A stretch of 64,000 nt of DNA. It comes from Bradyrhizobium sp. 149 (GTDB taxonomy: Bacteria; Pseudomonadota; Alphaproteobacteria; Rhizobiales; Xanthobacteraceae). Location of the stretch: contig NZ_JADPKK010000023.1 of NCBI RefSeq assembly GCF_023073915.1, positions 186,001 through 250,000 of the forward strand, read 5' to 3'. Below, piece after piece: positions 8,736 through 17,170 of the stretch; within the stretch, counting starts at the first letter, position 1; the number at the start of each line of letters is the position of its first letter. The notes under the pieces are model-generated. The model did not search any database. It was not told where the DNA came from and saw nothing but the letters and a program-made list of their open reading frames with translations. A program made the position numbers and the translations under genes.

Positions 8736-10499
8736 CTAGAGACCCAGGTCGCGCTTGCGGCCAAAGCCCCATTCGATGCCTCCGCCGTCCTTCGCGACGC
8801 CGGTGACGTGTTGGCCGAGCTTCTTCTCGAGTTCGCGAGACCAGGGTACGAGCTGAAAGCCGAGTCCGTTATCGATCATGGCGAAACGCCCCGACGCCAG
8901 CGTCAGCCGCTGGCGATACGTGCCTGCCACGTGCTCCCCGGGGGCGGCCTTCACGTGAGGCAGGCCGGTATCGGCAGACACTCTTGCCCCCACCTCGTCC
9001 AGCTCACGTCGGCGCAGCGTGTTCAGCAGGCCGCGCTGCATGATGACGCGCCGACCCTGCCGGCGGGCGAGCCCCTCGCCTGCGAGATGTTCGGCACGGG
9101 CCTGCATGGCGTCGCGCGCCTCGCGACCAAACCCGCCCATGGAGAGCGGCATGAGATCGCTCTCAACGAGGCGATGGTCGATCCAGGTCGCGCCAGGAGC
9201 GGTGATCTGCTGGTTGAGGTCGAGATCGGAGCGGTTGGCGAGCACCAACGTCGGGCGCCGGTCGTCCGGCCCCCAAAAGCGGCGGACCTCGACGATCCCT
9301 CCGATCGGCGGGGCGTGATCAAATGCCTCGATGCCTCGGAAGCGAACGTGGTGAACGCGTCCGTCCGTGCCATCGATCACGGCATAGGCCTCGCCGGTCA
9401 GTTCATCATGAAGTCCTTTATCGACCAGCCGGCCGATAATCGACGACCCCGGCTTCTCACCATCGATCACATAATCGGTGACGCCACGCGCCTCTCCGCG
9501 GTCGGTGAAGACGCGGTGCATAGTCTTGATGACGTCGCCACGCATGCCGAGGTCGCGAAGGTTGCGCTCGGCCTCCAGCCCGACCATCCATTCGCCAGGG
9601 CCCGCAGACGCAGCGAAGCCCATCTTCTCCAGGTGCTGGAGCCGTCCGATCATTAAACGACGGATTTTCGGATCGGCCGCACCGGGATTTTCGGGACGCA
9701 GGTCGATGGCCCCGGTTTCATCGGCGACCATGCGAATCTCAACGTCGAGCCGCGTCCAACGTTCAGCCGCGATCTCCTTTTTCAGGGCGTTGCTGATCTC
9801 GTGCTCGGGCTTCGGACCAAGCTCGATAGACGCCAACTCCTCGGTGCGCGAGCGCAGTCCCCGGCTGATGTAATCTCGCGAGATCACGAGGTCGGCACCC
9901 GTCTGATCGACACCGCGCACGAGCAGATGAACGTGCGGATTGTCCGTGTTCCAGTGATCGACGGCGACCCAATCGAGCCGAGTACCGAGATCGACTTCCA
10001 TTTGCCTGGCGAGATCGCGCGCAAGAGCTCTGAGATCGGTCATCTCAGCGGCATCCTCGGGCGAGACGATGAAACGGAAATGATGCCGGTCGTCCTTGCA
10101 GCGATCCGCGAAGGCTGCGTCGTCGGTGCGGTCGCTGCCGGCATCGAACATCACCGCCTTCTCGCTGTCACGCGTGACGCCGTCGCGCTTCAGATAGGAG
10201 AGATGGGCCGCCAGCGGCGCGGAACGGAAGGATCGTCCCTGGTGACGAACGACGCGCGCCTTCACCACTACGCGCCGCGCCGGGCTGAACAGGCGGTTGC
10301 GGCTAAAGCTGATCCGGCCGCGCCCGAAGGTCGAGCGTCCGTAGCTCGAGGAGCGCTTAGCCGCAGCCGCGTGCGAAGGGCTGTGACCGGCCTTCTTCGC
10401 CGCGCGCAGCACCTGGCTGATGAAGCTCTTGGGCTTTGGCGCTCGCGTACCGCGGATGCGGCCAGGCCGGACGCGTAAATCGCTGTCGCCTACGCTCAC
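8736..10499 (-). CDS. Conjugative relaxase with C-terminal DUF3363 region
   Basis: A 587-residue relaxase of the type found in rhizobial ICEs. It nicks oriT and pilots the strand into the recipient. The metal-binding histidine cluster is visible as DHWNTDNPHVHLLVRG (His182, His189, His191), with HHFRFIVSPED before it; the C-terminal half matches DUF3363. The start is a GTG at 10499 that overlaps the stop of the preceding small gene (GTGA), so translation was probably coupled to that gene. It is now separated from the upstream part of its operon by an IS66 insertion, which may reduce its expression. Confidence 0.92.
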   Translation of the reverse strand: MSVGDSDLRVRPGRIRGTRAPKPKSFISQVLRAAKKAGHSPSHAAAAKRSSSYGRSTFGRGRISFSRNRLFSPARRVVVKARVVRHQGRSFRSAPLAAHLSYLKRDGVTRDSEKAVMFDAGSDRTDDAAFADRCKDDRHHFRFIVSPEDAAEMTDLRALARDLARQMEVDLGTRLDWVAVDHWNTDNPHVHLLVRGVDQTGADLVISRDYISRGLRSRTEELASIELGPKPEHEISNALKKEIAAERWTRLDVEIRMVADETGAIDLRPENPGAADPKIRRLMIGRLQHLEKMGFAASAGPGEWMVGLEAERNLRDLGMRGDVIKTMHRVFTDRGEARGVTDYVIDGEKPGSSIIGRLVDKGLHDELTGEAYAVIDGTDGRVHHVRFRGIEAFDHAPPIGGIVEVRRFWGPDDRRPTLVLANRSDLDLNQQITAPGATWIDHRLVESDLMPLSMGGFGREARDAMQARAEHLAGEGLARRQGRRVIMQRGLLNTLRRRELDEVGARVSADTGLPHVKAAPGEHVAGTYRQRLTLASGRFAMIDNGLGFQLVPWSRELEKKLGQHVTGVAKDGGGIEWGFGRKRDLGL

Positions 10500-10678
10500 G
10501 GCAACGGCTCCAGGGACATGAAATCGCGGACAGTGCCGAAAGCACGGTTGAAATCATTGGCGAAAGCATCCGGCGCGGCACGCGCCCCAACCGAGGGGCA
10601 CGGTAGAACCCCAGCCATGTCAATGGCTTGTGTTTCGAGCGGCGAGCCCCTTTTATCTCGCCGTCCTGATGTCGTACC
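10496..10678 (-). pseudogene. 3' fragment of small mobilisation-operon gene split by IS66
   Basis: Removing the IS and one copy of its target duplication joins 13695-13613 to 10670-10496. This gives one 85-residue frame, MSECASWHAVAYVGDEW ... FMSLEPLP. Its ATG overlaps the transglycosylase stop and its TGA overlaps the relaxase GTG. The perfect divisibility and both overlaps show that it was a real gene. I do not recognise the protein. This fragment holds about the last 60 codons. Confidence 0.8.
10671..10678. repeat. 8-bp target-site duplication, left copy
   Basis: GTCGTACC directly before the left IS end; an identical copy follows the right end at 13613-13620. Eight-base duplications are typical of IS66. 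Confidence 0.95.
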
Positions 10679-10760
10679 GTAAGCGTCCGAATCCTGCACG
10701 ACTTTCCGAGAGTGCATAGTCGTTCCATATCGGGTTCCTTGCTGCATTGGAGGATCTCCG

Positions 10761-11636
10761 GTGGGTACGGAATATTTCAAGAACGAAGCGCGTCGCTCTT
10801 TTTGGTCGGTACACGTTGAGGCGTGGCGGCGAAGCGGTCTCAGCAAGCGCAAATATTGTCGTCAGCATCGTCTCTCCGGAGGCACATTCGATCGCTGGCT
10901 GCGACATCTGATTGACGCCGAAGCTCTGAAAACGCGTGCGGAATTGCGTCGAGAGGAACGTCGGGAGCGGCTCCGCAGGAAGCGAAGTCCAGTGTCGAAG
11001 GACCAACGCTGCAGAGCCGTCCAAGCATTCTGGACAATGCACGTTGAAGCGATGAGGTGGTGCGGACTGAGCATGCAAGCCTATGCCCGGGCACATGGCA
11101 TATCGCAGCACAGCCGGAGGCGGTGGCGCGATCTGATCGACGCCAATGAAGTGGAAATCGACTGGCGTACTCACCTTCATCCGAGTGCCCGTCCGCTAAT
11201 AAGCACTAGTGCTAGCAGCGCTGCTAAGGAGTCCGTCGCCGAAACGCGCTTGACAGATGCGCCGACAGGTGATCCGCCGAGCGATGGATTTGCCAACCGA
11301 CGTCGCTTTAGTGACGAGGAAAAGCTGGAGATCGTGCGCGAGTGCGAACACCCCGGCGCCACCGCCGCCGAGGTTTGCCGGCGCCACGGCATCGTCAGCA
11401 GCATGCTGTTCCGGTGGCGGGTACAGTTCGGGTTCGGCAAGCGAGCGCGGGCGAAGTTGGTGGCCGTGCAAGTGACCGGAGCGCACCCGGGAACGCTCGT
11501 CCTGAACGATCTGTTGCAGCCCCCCGACGGCATGACGGTTGTCCAGTTGGACGACGGGCGACTTGTCTTTGCACCAATGGGCAGCGATCCGGATGCAGTC
11601 CGTCGACACGTCAACGAGCAGGAGATAGCACGATGA
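10761..11636 (+). CDS. tnpA: IS66 TnpA accessory protein with extended N-terminus
   Basis: A 291-residue protein starting at GTG 10761, with a GGAGG site 7 bases upstream. The canonical IS66 TnpA/IS3-like helix-turn-helix is in the C-terminal half (RRRFSDEEKLEIVRECEHPGATAAEVCRRHGI). The first 150 residues hold two further related segments (residues about 11-52 and 88-130, each of the form FW-HVEA-R-GLS-Y-R-HG/R). The protein therefore looks like three DNA-binding units in a row, longer than the usual 100-150 residues. The stop overlaps tnpB (ATGA). Confidence 0.88.
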   Translation: MGTEYFKNEARRSFWSVHVEAWRRSGLSKRKYCRQHRLSGGTFDRWLRHLIDAEALKTRAELRREERRERLRRKRSPVSKDQRCRAVQAFWTMHVEAMRWCGLSMQAYARAHGISQHSRRRWRDLIDANEVEIDWRTHLHPSARPLISTSASSAAKESVAETRLTDAPTGDPPSDGFANRRRFSDEEKLEIVRECEHPGATAAEVCRRHGIVSSMLFRWRVQFGFGKRARAKLVAVQVTGAHPGTLVLNDLLQPPDGMTVVQLDDGRLVFAPMGSDPDAVRRHVNEQEIAR

Positions 11637-11986
11637 TGATCGTGCCGGCCGGAGTGAAGGTGCATCTGGCTTTGGGATATACCGACATGCGCAAGGGCCT
11701 CGACGGGCTCGCTACGCTGGTTCAGGAACACCTCAAGAAGGATCCGTTCTCCGGCCACCTGTTTGCCTTCCGCGGCAGGAGTGCGAGCAGATTGAAGATC
11801 CTGTTCTGGGACGGCAACGGACTCTGCCTGTTCACCAAGCGCGTCGATCAAGGTGGCTTCATCTGGCCTAGAATGAGCGATCCAGGTGGCACCGTGACGC
11901 TGTCTCCAGCGCAACTTGCGATGCTGATCGAAGGCATCGATTGGCGCACACCCGAGCGTCGATGGCGCCCCGCCGTCGCGGGTTGA
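11633..11986 (+). CDS. tnpB: IS66 TnpB accessory protein
   Basis: A 117-residue IS66 Orf2/TnpB with the conserved core MRKGLDGLATLVQ and LKILFWDGNGLCLFTKRV, needed for IS66 transposition in studied members. The start at 11633 overlaps the tnpA stop. Full length for the family. Confidence 0.95.
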   Translation: MMIVPAGVKVHLALGYTDMRKGLDGLATLVQEHLKKDPFSGHLFAFRGRSASRLKILFWDGNGLCLFTKRVDQGGFIWPRMSDPGGTVTLSPAQLAMLIEGIDWRTPERRWRPAVAG

Positions 11987-12055
11987 ATCGCAGAAACCCG
12001 CATAGAATAAAGCGAACTTACTTCTTCGAATCAGCGTGTTCGAGTAGACTCGGGC

Positions 12056-13585
12056 ATGCAGCTTGATCTCAGCAATCTGCCGTCTGATACGACACTTCTG
12101 CATCGCTTGGTGCGCGACATCGCCGCGACAATTGAGCATCGAGACAGCGAGATCGAGCGTCTTCAGGCAATCATCAAGCAGCTTCAGCGCGCGCAGTTCG
12201 GGCGTCGCTCCGAACGCCTTGATCCCGACCAGCTTGCGCTCACTCTGGAAGATAGCGACAGCGATATCGGCCGCATTAAGGAAAGCCGGCCGGCCATTGT
12301 AACGGAGCCGCCCGAGGCACCATCGCGGCGCAAGGCGCTTCCCGACCACCTGCCGCGCGAGGACATTCTGCTTGACGTCGATGGTGAGGCTTGTAGCTGC
12401 TGCGGTGGCGCACTGCATGCTATCGGCGAGAGCGTCAGCGAGATGCTGGACTGGGTGCCGGCGCAGCTTCGCGTGATACGCATCACGCGCCCTAAATACG
12501 GCTGCCGGGCCTGCGGTAAGGTTGCCTAGGTACCTGCGCCAGAGCGGCCGATCGCCGGTGGATTGGCGACTCCGAATCTGCTCGCCCACGTGCTGGTCGG
12601 CAAGTATTGCGATCACACGCCGCTTTATCGGCAGTCGCAAATCTTCGCCCGGCATGGCGTCGATCTCGGCCGTTCGACGCTGGCTGGATGGGTCGGCGGC
12701 GCATGCTGGTGGCTCGAGGCGCTGCACGAGCGATTGTGCAAGAACGTGTTTGCCTCCGACCATCTGTTCGCCGACGATACGCCGATCCCGGTGCTCGATC
12801 CGGGAAGAGGACGCACCAAGACCGGACGCCTGTGGGTCTACGTCCGCGAGCAGCGGCTCTGGAGCGGACCAGAACCGCCGGCAGCCGTCTATTTGTTCGC
12901 ACCCGACCGGAAGGCCGAACGTCCGGTATCGCACCTGGCGGGCTTCAAAGGTGTCCTGCATGTCGACGGCTATGCGGGCTTCGAGCAGCTGACCGGCAAC
13001 GGCAAAGTCATGCTCGCGGCATGTTGGGCCCATGCAAGACGCAAGTTCTACGAAGTTGCCGAAGCCACCGGTTCGCCAATTGCGACGGAAGCCTTGCGCC
13101 GGATAAGTGAACTCTATGCAATTGAAGCCCGCGTCCGTGGGCAGTCGTCTGCCCATCGGCTCGCTGAGCGGCGGTCCTTCTCGAAGCCGGCCGTGCAGGC
13201 CCTGCAAACCTGGTTTGAGGCGCAGCTTGCACGCGTGCCCGGCAGCAGCACGCTTGCGGAAGCGATCCGGTACGCGCTCTCCCGTTGGGAAGGTCTGAAG
13301 CGCTTCTTGCTCGATGGCCGCGTTGAACTGGACACCAATCCGGTCGAACGGGCAATCCGCCCGGTGGCGCTCGGCCGGAAGAACCATCTCTTCGCCGGCA
13401 GCGACGGCGGAGGGACTCGTTGGGCAGTCGTCTGCTCGCTGATCACGACGTGCAAGCTCAATGACGTCGAACCCTACGCCTACCTGCGCGACGTGCTGCA
13501 GCGGATGGTCGACGGACATCCCGTCAACCGCCTCGACGAACTGCTGCCCTGGAGCTGGAAACCAGTCGATCATGTCAAGACCTGA
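12056..13585 (+). pseudogene. tnpC: IS66 transposase TnpC interrupted by an in-frame amber codon
   Basis: 509 codons in one frame from ATG 12056 to the stop at 13583-13585, except for a TAG at 12527-12529. The upstream part has the leucine-rich coiled start and the zinc-ribbon (CSCCGG ... CRAC). The downstream part has the DDE core: the FADDTPIPVLDPG and GVLHVDGYAGFE aspartates and the LDTNPVERAIRP glutamate. No bases are missing; homologues usually have Gln at the stop position, so one CAG to TAG change explains it. Without suppression two fragments would be made and the element could not move by itself. Confidence 0.9.
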
Positions 13586-13589
13586 CCTC

Positions 13590-13612
13590 ACGTGCATCGG
13601 CCGGACGCTTAC
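13590..13612 (-). repeat. IS66 right terminal inverted repeat
   Basis: The complement of this end reads GTAAGCGTCCG then a 5-base mismatched block then TGCACG, matching the left end from 10679. Confidence 0.9.
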
Positions 13613-13620
13613 GTCGTACC
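13613..13620. repeat. 8-bp target-site duplication, right copy
   Basis: GTCGTACC immediately after the right inverted repeat, identical to 10671-10678. Confidence 0.95.
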
Positions 13621-13695
13621 TGCCCATCGCGCTCGCCTTTCCGCCCATTCATCTCCAACGTACGCCACTGCATGCCAGCTTGCGCATTCGCTCAT
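13613..13695 (-). pseudogene. 5' fragment of the small gene split by IS66
   Basis: It starts at ATG 13695, which overlaps the TGA of the transglycosylase (ATGA), and encodes MSECASWHAVAYVGDEWAER and a few more residues up to the IS junction. It continues in frame into 10670-10496 once the IS is removed. Confidence 0.8.
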
Positions 13696-14591
13696 CGCGA
13701 GCCCCCTGCATTAGATCTCGCGACGAACAACCCTGTTGCCGGTGGCACGATGGCCGAGATCTCGTGAAAGGAGGTCGCCGCCGGAGCCCGATTTGACGAG
13801 CGCCCGGACTGCTGCGGGTCAGCGGTGTTCGTACTTTCAAATCTAGCAACAAAGAGCGCCGCTGCTGGTGGCCGCAGACCCGCGACGGCACCAGAAGCTG
13901 CGATGTCGCTACCGATGAGAGGCACAAGCTTCTGCAAATAGGCCTGGGTCTCAGCCGGCAATGGACGACCGGCGAGATGTTCTTTATAGCGACCAGGTCC
14001 CGCGTTGTAGGCTGCAACGAAGCCCGGAGAGCCGTAACGGTCGTGCAGTTCGCGAAGGTACGCAGTCCCCGCAAGAATGTTATCGCGGGGATCGTAGGGA
14101 TTATTGCCGAGGTCGTACCGCAGGCGTAGTTCTGCCCACGTCTCCGGCATGATCTGCATCAGCCCCGTGGCGCCTTTCCGTGACCTGGCACGCGCGTCTC
14201 CGGCACTTTCGACGTCTATGACTGTGCGTATCCAACGCTCCGGCACGCCGAAGCGACGTGAGGCTTGCTCGACGAAATCCGCAAATGGCTCGCCAGTTGC
14301 ATACCTTGCTGTGGGGTCCGCGGGTTGCGTCTCCGCGACAGCAGGAACGTTGCTCACGGTCAGCGCAGCGAACAACGATACAACAGCGAGCAGGCTCCTC
14401 TCGAACAAACGCAAGCGTGCCGCCGTGCTCGCGCCCGCCCAGGGTAAAGCCGCTTCGCGCCGGCCTTTCGGCCGCCCTGGACCGCCGCTGCGCGCATCGG
14501 CCTTGCAAGCTTTGGTCGGGACGGAGGAATGGTCCTGCACTGGGTCGAACAGAGGAATGGCAGGACGGGAACGAAGAAAACGCACGATCAT
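13692..14591 (-). CDS. Lytic transglycosylase of the mobilisation operon
   Basis: A 299-residue SLT-domain enzyme that would locally open peptidoglycan for the conjugation channel. A membrane/signal segment is at about residues 62-85. The SLT domain follows, with the catalytic Glu in IDVESAGD (about residue 128), the GLMQIMPETW motif, NI-AGTAYLRELHDRYG and AAYNAGPG. The ATG at 14591 was chosen because it overlaps the traF stop (ATGA); an ATG five codons earlier lies inside traF. Its own stop overlaps the start of the IS-split small gene. Confidence 0.92.
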   Translation of the reverse strand: MIVRFLRSRPAIPLFDPVQDHSSVPTKACKADARSGGPGRPKGRREAALPWAGASTAARLRLFERSLLAVVSLFAALTVSNVPAVAETQPADPTARYATGEPFADFVEQASRRFGVPERWIRTVIDVESAGDARARSRKGATGLMQIMPETWAELRLRYDLGNNPYDPRDNILAGTAYLRELHDRYGSPGFVAAYNAGPGRYKEHLAGRPLPAETQAYLQKLVPLIGSDIAASGAVAGLRPPAAALFVARFESTNTADPQQSGRSSNRAPAATSFHEISAIVPPATGLFVARSNAGGSR

Positions 14592-15100
14592 TCCTCCCAC
14601 GTCCACATCGGGAGCGCACGGCCGATCACGGCCGACGCCGGAAGTACTCCAAAATATCGGCCGTCAAGGGAGTCGTCCGACTGCCAGTTCATGAGGAACA
14701 GCTCACCGTCGCCGACCACGCGGCAACCCTGCCATTTCGGCAGCGGCCGGCCCCGCCCATCGCGATCTCGCGCCTCGCCCACTACAATTTCATCGACGGA
14801 AATCGTGAGCGCGTTTCTGCAGACCGTCTGCCCTGGCAGTGCCAACACCCGCTTGAGCATGGGGACGCCGAGCGGCAGATAGCCGTTCAGGTCGAGAAAG
14901 GTCGCAAGCGGCCCCGGCGGTTGAACGGCGACCAGCTCGGTGACATGCAAGTGTTCGACTGGTTGCAAGCTATAGAGACCGATTGGCACGCTTGCCGATG
15001 CATTCCAAATGTAGCGTGGAAGCGGCTCCAAGGCCATTGTGGAGACGAGCGCAGCAGAAACCGCAAACGTGGTTATCAGCATTATCAGGCGGCTTGTCAT
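14588..15100 (-). CDS. traF: TraF, S26-family conjugative transfer signal peptidase
   Basis: A 170-residue S26 peptidase like TraF of RP4, which processes and cyclises the TrbC pilin. There is one N-terminal membrane anchor (about residues 4-24), the catalytic Ser in NASASVPIGLY (Ser37) and the general-base Lys in MLKRVLALPGQ (Lys83). The ATG at 15100 overlaps the DUF2840 stop (ATGA); the longer upstream frame lies inside that gene. The stop overlaps the transglycosylase start. Confidence 0.93.
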   Translation of the reverse strand: MTSRLIMLITTFAVSAALVSTMALEPLPRYIWNASASVPIGLYSLQPVEHLHVTELVAVQPPGPLATFLDLNGYLPLGVPMLKRVLALPGQTVCRNALTISVDEIVVGEARDRDGRGRPLPKWQGCRVVGDGELFLMNWQSDDSLDGRYFGVLPASAVIGRALPMWTWEE

Positions 15101-15561
15101 CGCGTCACCCTTTGACGATGAAGCCAGACCTGGTGGCGCGCTTTGGTGTATGGACGGGGGTTCTCGTTGACGGACAGACGGTTGTGGACGTGATGCCAAT
15201 GATCAGGCGCGACGTCCGCGGGATTGATGCCAAGCGCCTCTATGGCATCAACCATTTGCAGCACCCGTTCGACCTTCGGCCAACCGGAGAGCCGCAGCAA
15301 AATCTCTCCGCCGGGTGTCACATAAGGTACGGTCGAGCAGCGCTGTCCAGGCGCGACCGCGCGCAAGACGTCAATCCGCGAAATGATCGTGCCAAAGTCG
15401 TTGGATGTCCAACGGACGAAGGCAAAGATGCTGCCGGGTGCAAATGACAGAACACGCCGGTGACGATCAAGCTTCCGTTCCTTCACAATGCGACCGAACC
15501 GAATGCGGTTTTCGATACGCTTCTCGAGCCACAGCACCTCCACTTCGGTGAGATCACTCAT
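15097..15561 (-). CDS. DUF2840-family protein of the ICE mobilisation operon
   Basis: A 154-residue protein of a family found beside traF in alphaproteobacterial ICEs (MSDLTEVEVLWLEKRIENRIRFG, then FAFVRW and RLSGWPKVERVLQ). No biochemical function is established as far as I know. The ATG at 15561 overlaps the stop of the long repA frame (ATGA) and the stop overlaps traF. The upstream extension of this frame falls inside the repA tail and was rejected. Confidence 0.85.
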   Translation of the reverse strand: MSDLTEVEVLWLEKRIENRIRFGRIVKERKLDRHRRVLSFAPGSIFAFVRWTSNDFGTIISRIDVLRAVAPGQRCSTVPYVTPGGEILLRLSGWPKVERVLQMVDAIEALGINPADVAPDHWHHVHNRLSVNENPRPYTKARHQVWLHRQRVTR

Positions 15562-16733
15562 GCCGCCGCTCCCGAAGACTGAAATCGGGAGTCGTAAGCA
15601 TTGGCGGCGGTGAAGCACCTGTAGGGCTTCTGCCGACAAGGAGGATTAACGGCCCGCGGTTGCCAGTCGCCTGCGATGCGGTTTCCGGCTTGGCCCGTTA
15701 GAAGAAATCCAAAGGATTTCTGGTTAGTAAAGCTAGAGCGGCTGGAAAGCGCAGAGAAACAAGCTCTTAAGCTCGATTCCGGTCCCCGATAGCACGAGGA
15801 TTGCGTCCTCGATAGCACGAGGGTTGCGGTCCCCGATAGCACGAGCTGATTCACAGGTTGTCCTCCGAATTTGGAACGAGACCGCGGCGGCGCAGGCCGT
15901 GCCGTTAAGGGATCAACAGGCGCGGGCGCGAAGTTCAACCGCTCGGCACCGTTCGGGTCGCGCGTGAGCACGAGCTGATAACCGGGCAATGTCTGGCGCT
16001 GGACGATCTGACGCACGTCGTAAGCAAAGTGCTTGAGCGGCGAGAGGATGCCGGACTTGGCATGGAGGTGTACAAGGTCAAAGCTCCAGCCGCCGTCCTG
16101 ACGCCCGCCATGCTTGCGCACGAGCCGGTAGAGCCAGCGCTCAAGTCCGCCCGTCAGATCGAAGTAGGCGCGGTCTATCATCAGCACGAGCGCGTCATCG
16201 ATGACGCCCGCATAGAACCAATCCGGCAGACAAAGCTCGAGGCCAAACGGGCGGCCATTTGCATCGGCCGTCTCCTTCCACTCGTTGATCCAGGAGAAGC
16301 GATGCCGCCGCCATTCTGCCGGCTGCCGGATCGACTTCAGCACCGTCGTTGACTGAAGTCTGTCGAGACCCGCCTTCAGCCGGTCATAGTCACGCGCGCT
16401 GGTGCCGCGGCCGACAAACGTCAAAATCTCGTAAGGCGTTGCAGCCATCAGGCGCGACGTCTTCAGGCCAGCGTCACGCGCTTCGACGATCTGGGACGCG
16501 GCCCAGATCAGAACATCTGCATCCCAGATGGTCGCCACGCCGTGTTCAGGCACGGCTTCGACACGAATTGCGATTGCACCGGCCCGGAAATTGATCGGCA
16601 CAATCCGCTTTGTCTTCGCGAGCGAGAAGAAGGGATAAGCCATCAGATCCCGCGCATCGCGCGGTGCGAGATCGCCGGGCAACGCCCGAAAGAGCTCCAG
16701 CTGGTCGCGCTCGGAATGGGGTTTACGCCGCAT
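15558..16733 (-). CDS. repA: RepA-like replication initiator of the ICE
   Basis: A 391-residue protein of the plasmid RepA/replication initiator A family common in rhizobial ICEs (SERDQLELFRALPGDLAPRDARDLMAYPFFSLAKTKR, then winged-helix segments to about residue 285). It would start replication of the excised circle. The ATG at 16733 was chosen over one 15 codons upstream that runs into the gap. The last 100 residues are low-complexity; they are produced by reading through the iterons at 15783-15852 and by about 220 bases of unclear origin. In related elements parA usually follows repA, but none is seen here. Confidence 0.82.
   Translation of the reverse strand: MRRKPHSERDQLELFRALPGDLAPRDARDLMAYPFFSLAKTKRIVPINFRAGAIAIRVEAVPEHGVATIWDADVLIWAASQIVEARDAGLKTSRLMAATPYEILTFVGRGTSARDYDRLKAGLDRLQSTTVLKSIRQPAEWRRHRFSWINEWKETADANGRPFGLELCLPDWFYAGVIDDALVLMIDRAYFDLTGGLERWLYRLVRKHGGRQDGGWSFDLVHLHAKSGILSPLKHFAYDVRQIVQRQTLPGYQLVLTRDPNGAERLNFAPAPVDPLTARPAPPRSRSKFGGQPVNQLVLSGTATLVLSRTQSSCYRGPESSLRACFSALSSRSSFTNQKSFGFLLTGQAGNRIAGDWQPRAVNPPCRQKPYRCFTAANAYDSRFQSSGAAA
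15783..15852 (+). repeat. Three tandem 23-bp iteron-like repeats in the 3' part of repA
   Basis: Units at 15783-15805, 15806-15828 and 15830-15852, each with TCCYCGATAGCACGAG. The first two also share a GRTTGCG end. On the coding strand they give LVLS twice and SCYRG in a shifted register. Tandem repeats of this size beside an initiator gene look like iterons that RepA binds, so this may be the replication origin. Confidence 0.65.
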
Positions 16734-16755
16734 GGTCACTGCTCTTGCGCGGCGA

Positions 16756-17037
16756 TCAGCGACGTTCCTGGCCCGCATAGGGACGCAGGACCGGATGTTT
16801 CTTGGCGGGCAGTACAGTGCCCTTGCCGGGATCCGACGTTGACGTCTTGGCGCCGAGATCAGCCCATGCTTTCAGGTCGTCTACGGCGTAGACGACACGC
16901 CCGCCGATCTTCCGATAGGTCGGCCCGGTGCCGTACGTGCGGTGCTTCTCGAGCGTGCGACCGGAGAGGCCAAGGTAACGCGCGGCTTCCGGTGTCCGCA
17001 GGAAGCGCGGGGGCATTCCGGCCGTGGGATCGGGCAT
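16756..17037 (-). CDS. RdfS/AlpA-like winged helix-turn-helix excisionase
   Basis: A 93-residue MerR/AlpA-type DNA-binding protein (RFLRTPEAARYLGLSGRTLEKHRTYGTGPTYRKIGGRVVYAVDDLKAWADLG). At this position, heading the repA-traF-relaxase operon and after an FseA-like gene, it corresponds to RdfS, the recombination directionality factor of ICEMlSymR7A. The ATG at 17037 starts the conserved MPDPTAGMPP; the 11 codons before it were excluded. It lies 22 bases before repA. Excisionase activity is inferred from context. Confidence 0.78.
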   Translation of the reverse strand: MPDPTAGMPPRFLRTPEAARYLGLSGRTLEKHRTYGTGPTYRKIGGRVVYAVDDLKAWADLGAKTSTSDPGKGTVLPAKKHPVLRPYAGQERR

Positions 17038-17170
17038 TTGAGAACTCCAAGGTGACAGCGCACCGCGCATGGCGGCGTCGGCGTGTATGCGGTCATCATG
17101 GAGAAGCGCGATCTCGGAGGGGGATGCCGAATATGGGGGACATGATTTTCGATACCCCTCGGCCGAGGGG
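17038..17170 (-). promoter_or_regulatory. Probable promoter region of the rdfS-like/repA operon, with perfect palindrome
   Basis: The 133-base gap between the FseA-like stop and the RdfS-like start should hold the operon promoter that FseA activates in the R7A model. At 17155-17170 a perfect 16-bp palindrome, CCCCTCGGCCGAGGGG, directly abuts the FseA-like stop codon. It has no following T run, so it could be a weak terminator or an operator. Confidence 0.5.

Larger units (their letters stand above)
10679..13612 (+). mobile_element. IS66-family insertion sequence, 2934 bp
   Basis: Bounded by terminal inverted repeats that start GTAAGCGTCCG at the left (10679-10689) and end with the complement at the right (13602-13612). 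The match resumes as TGCACG after a 5-base mismatched block. Flanked by perfect 8-bp direct repeats. It carries the IS66 set tnpA, tnpB and tnpC in order. The intact duplications point to a recent insertion. tnpC has an in-frame stop, so this copy is probably no longer autonomous. Confidence 0.97.

Noticed and set aside
11177..13648. 823-codon minus-strand frame across the IS66 element
   Set aside because: It is antisense to tnpA, tnpB and tnpC, which have clear family motifs, and crosses the IS end. High-GC coding sequence commonly leaves the opposite strand open.
15562..15780. Remnant of parA
   Set aside because: None of the translated frames shows ParA motifs (no deviant Walker A, no conserved C-terminal end), so a remnant cannot be claimed.
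15783..15852. Possible CRISPR-like array
   Set aside because: The repeats are directly tandem without unique spacers and lie in the replication initiator gene; iterons fit better.
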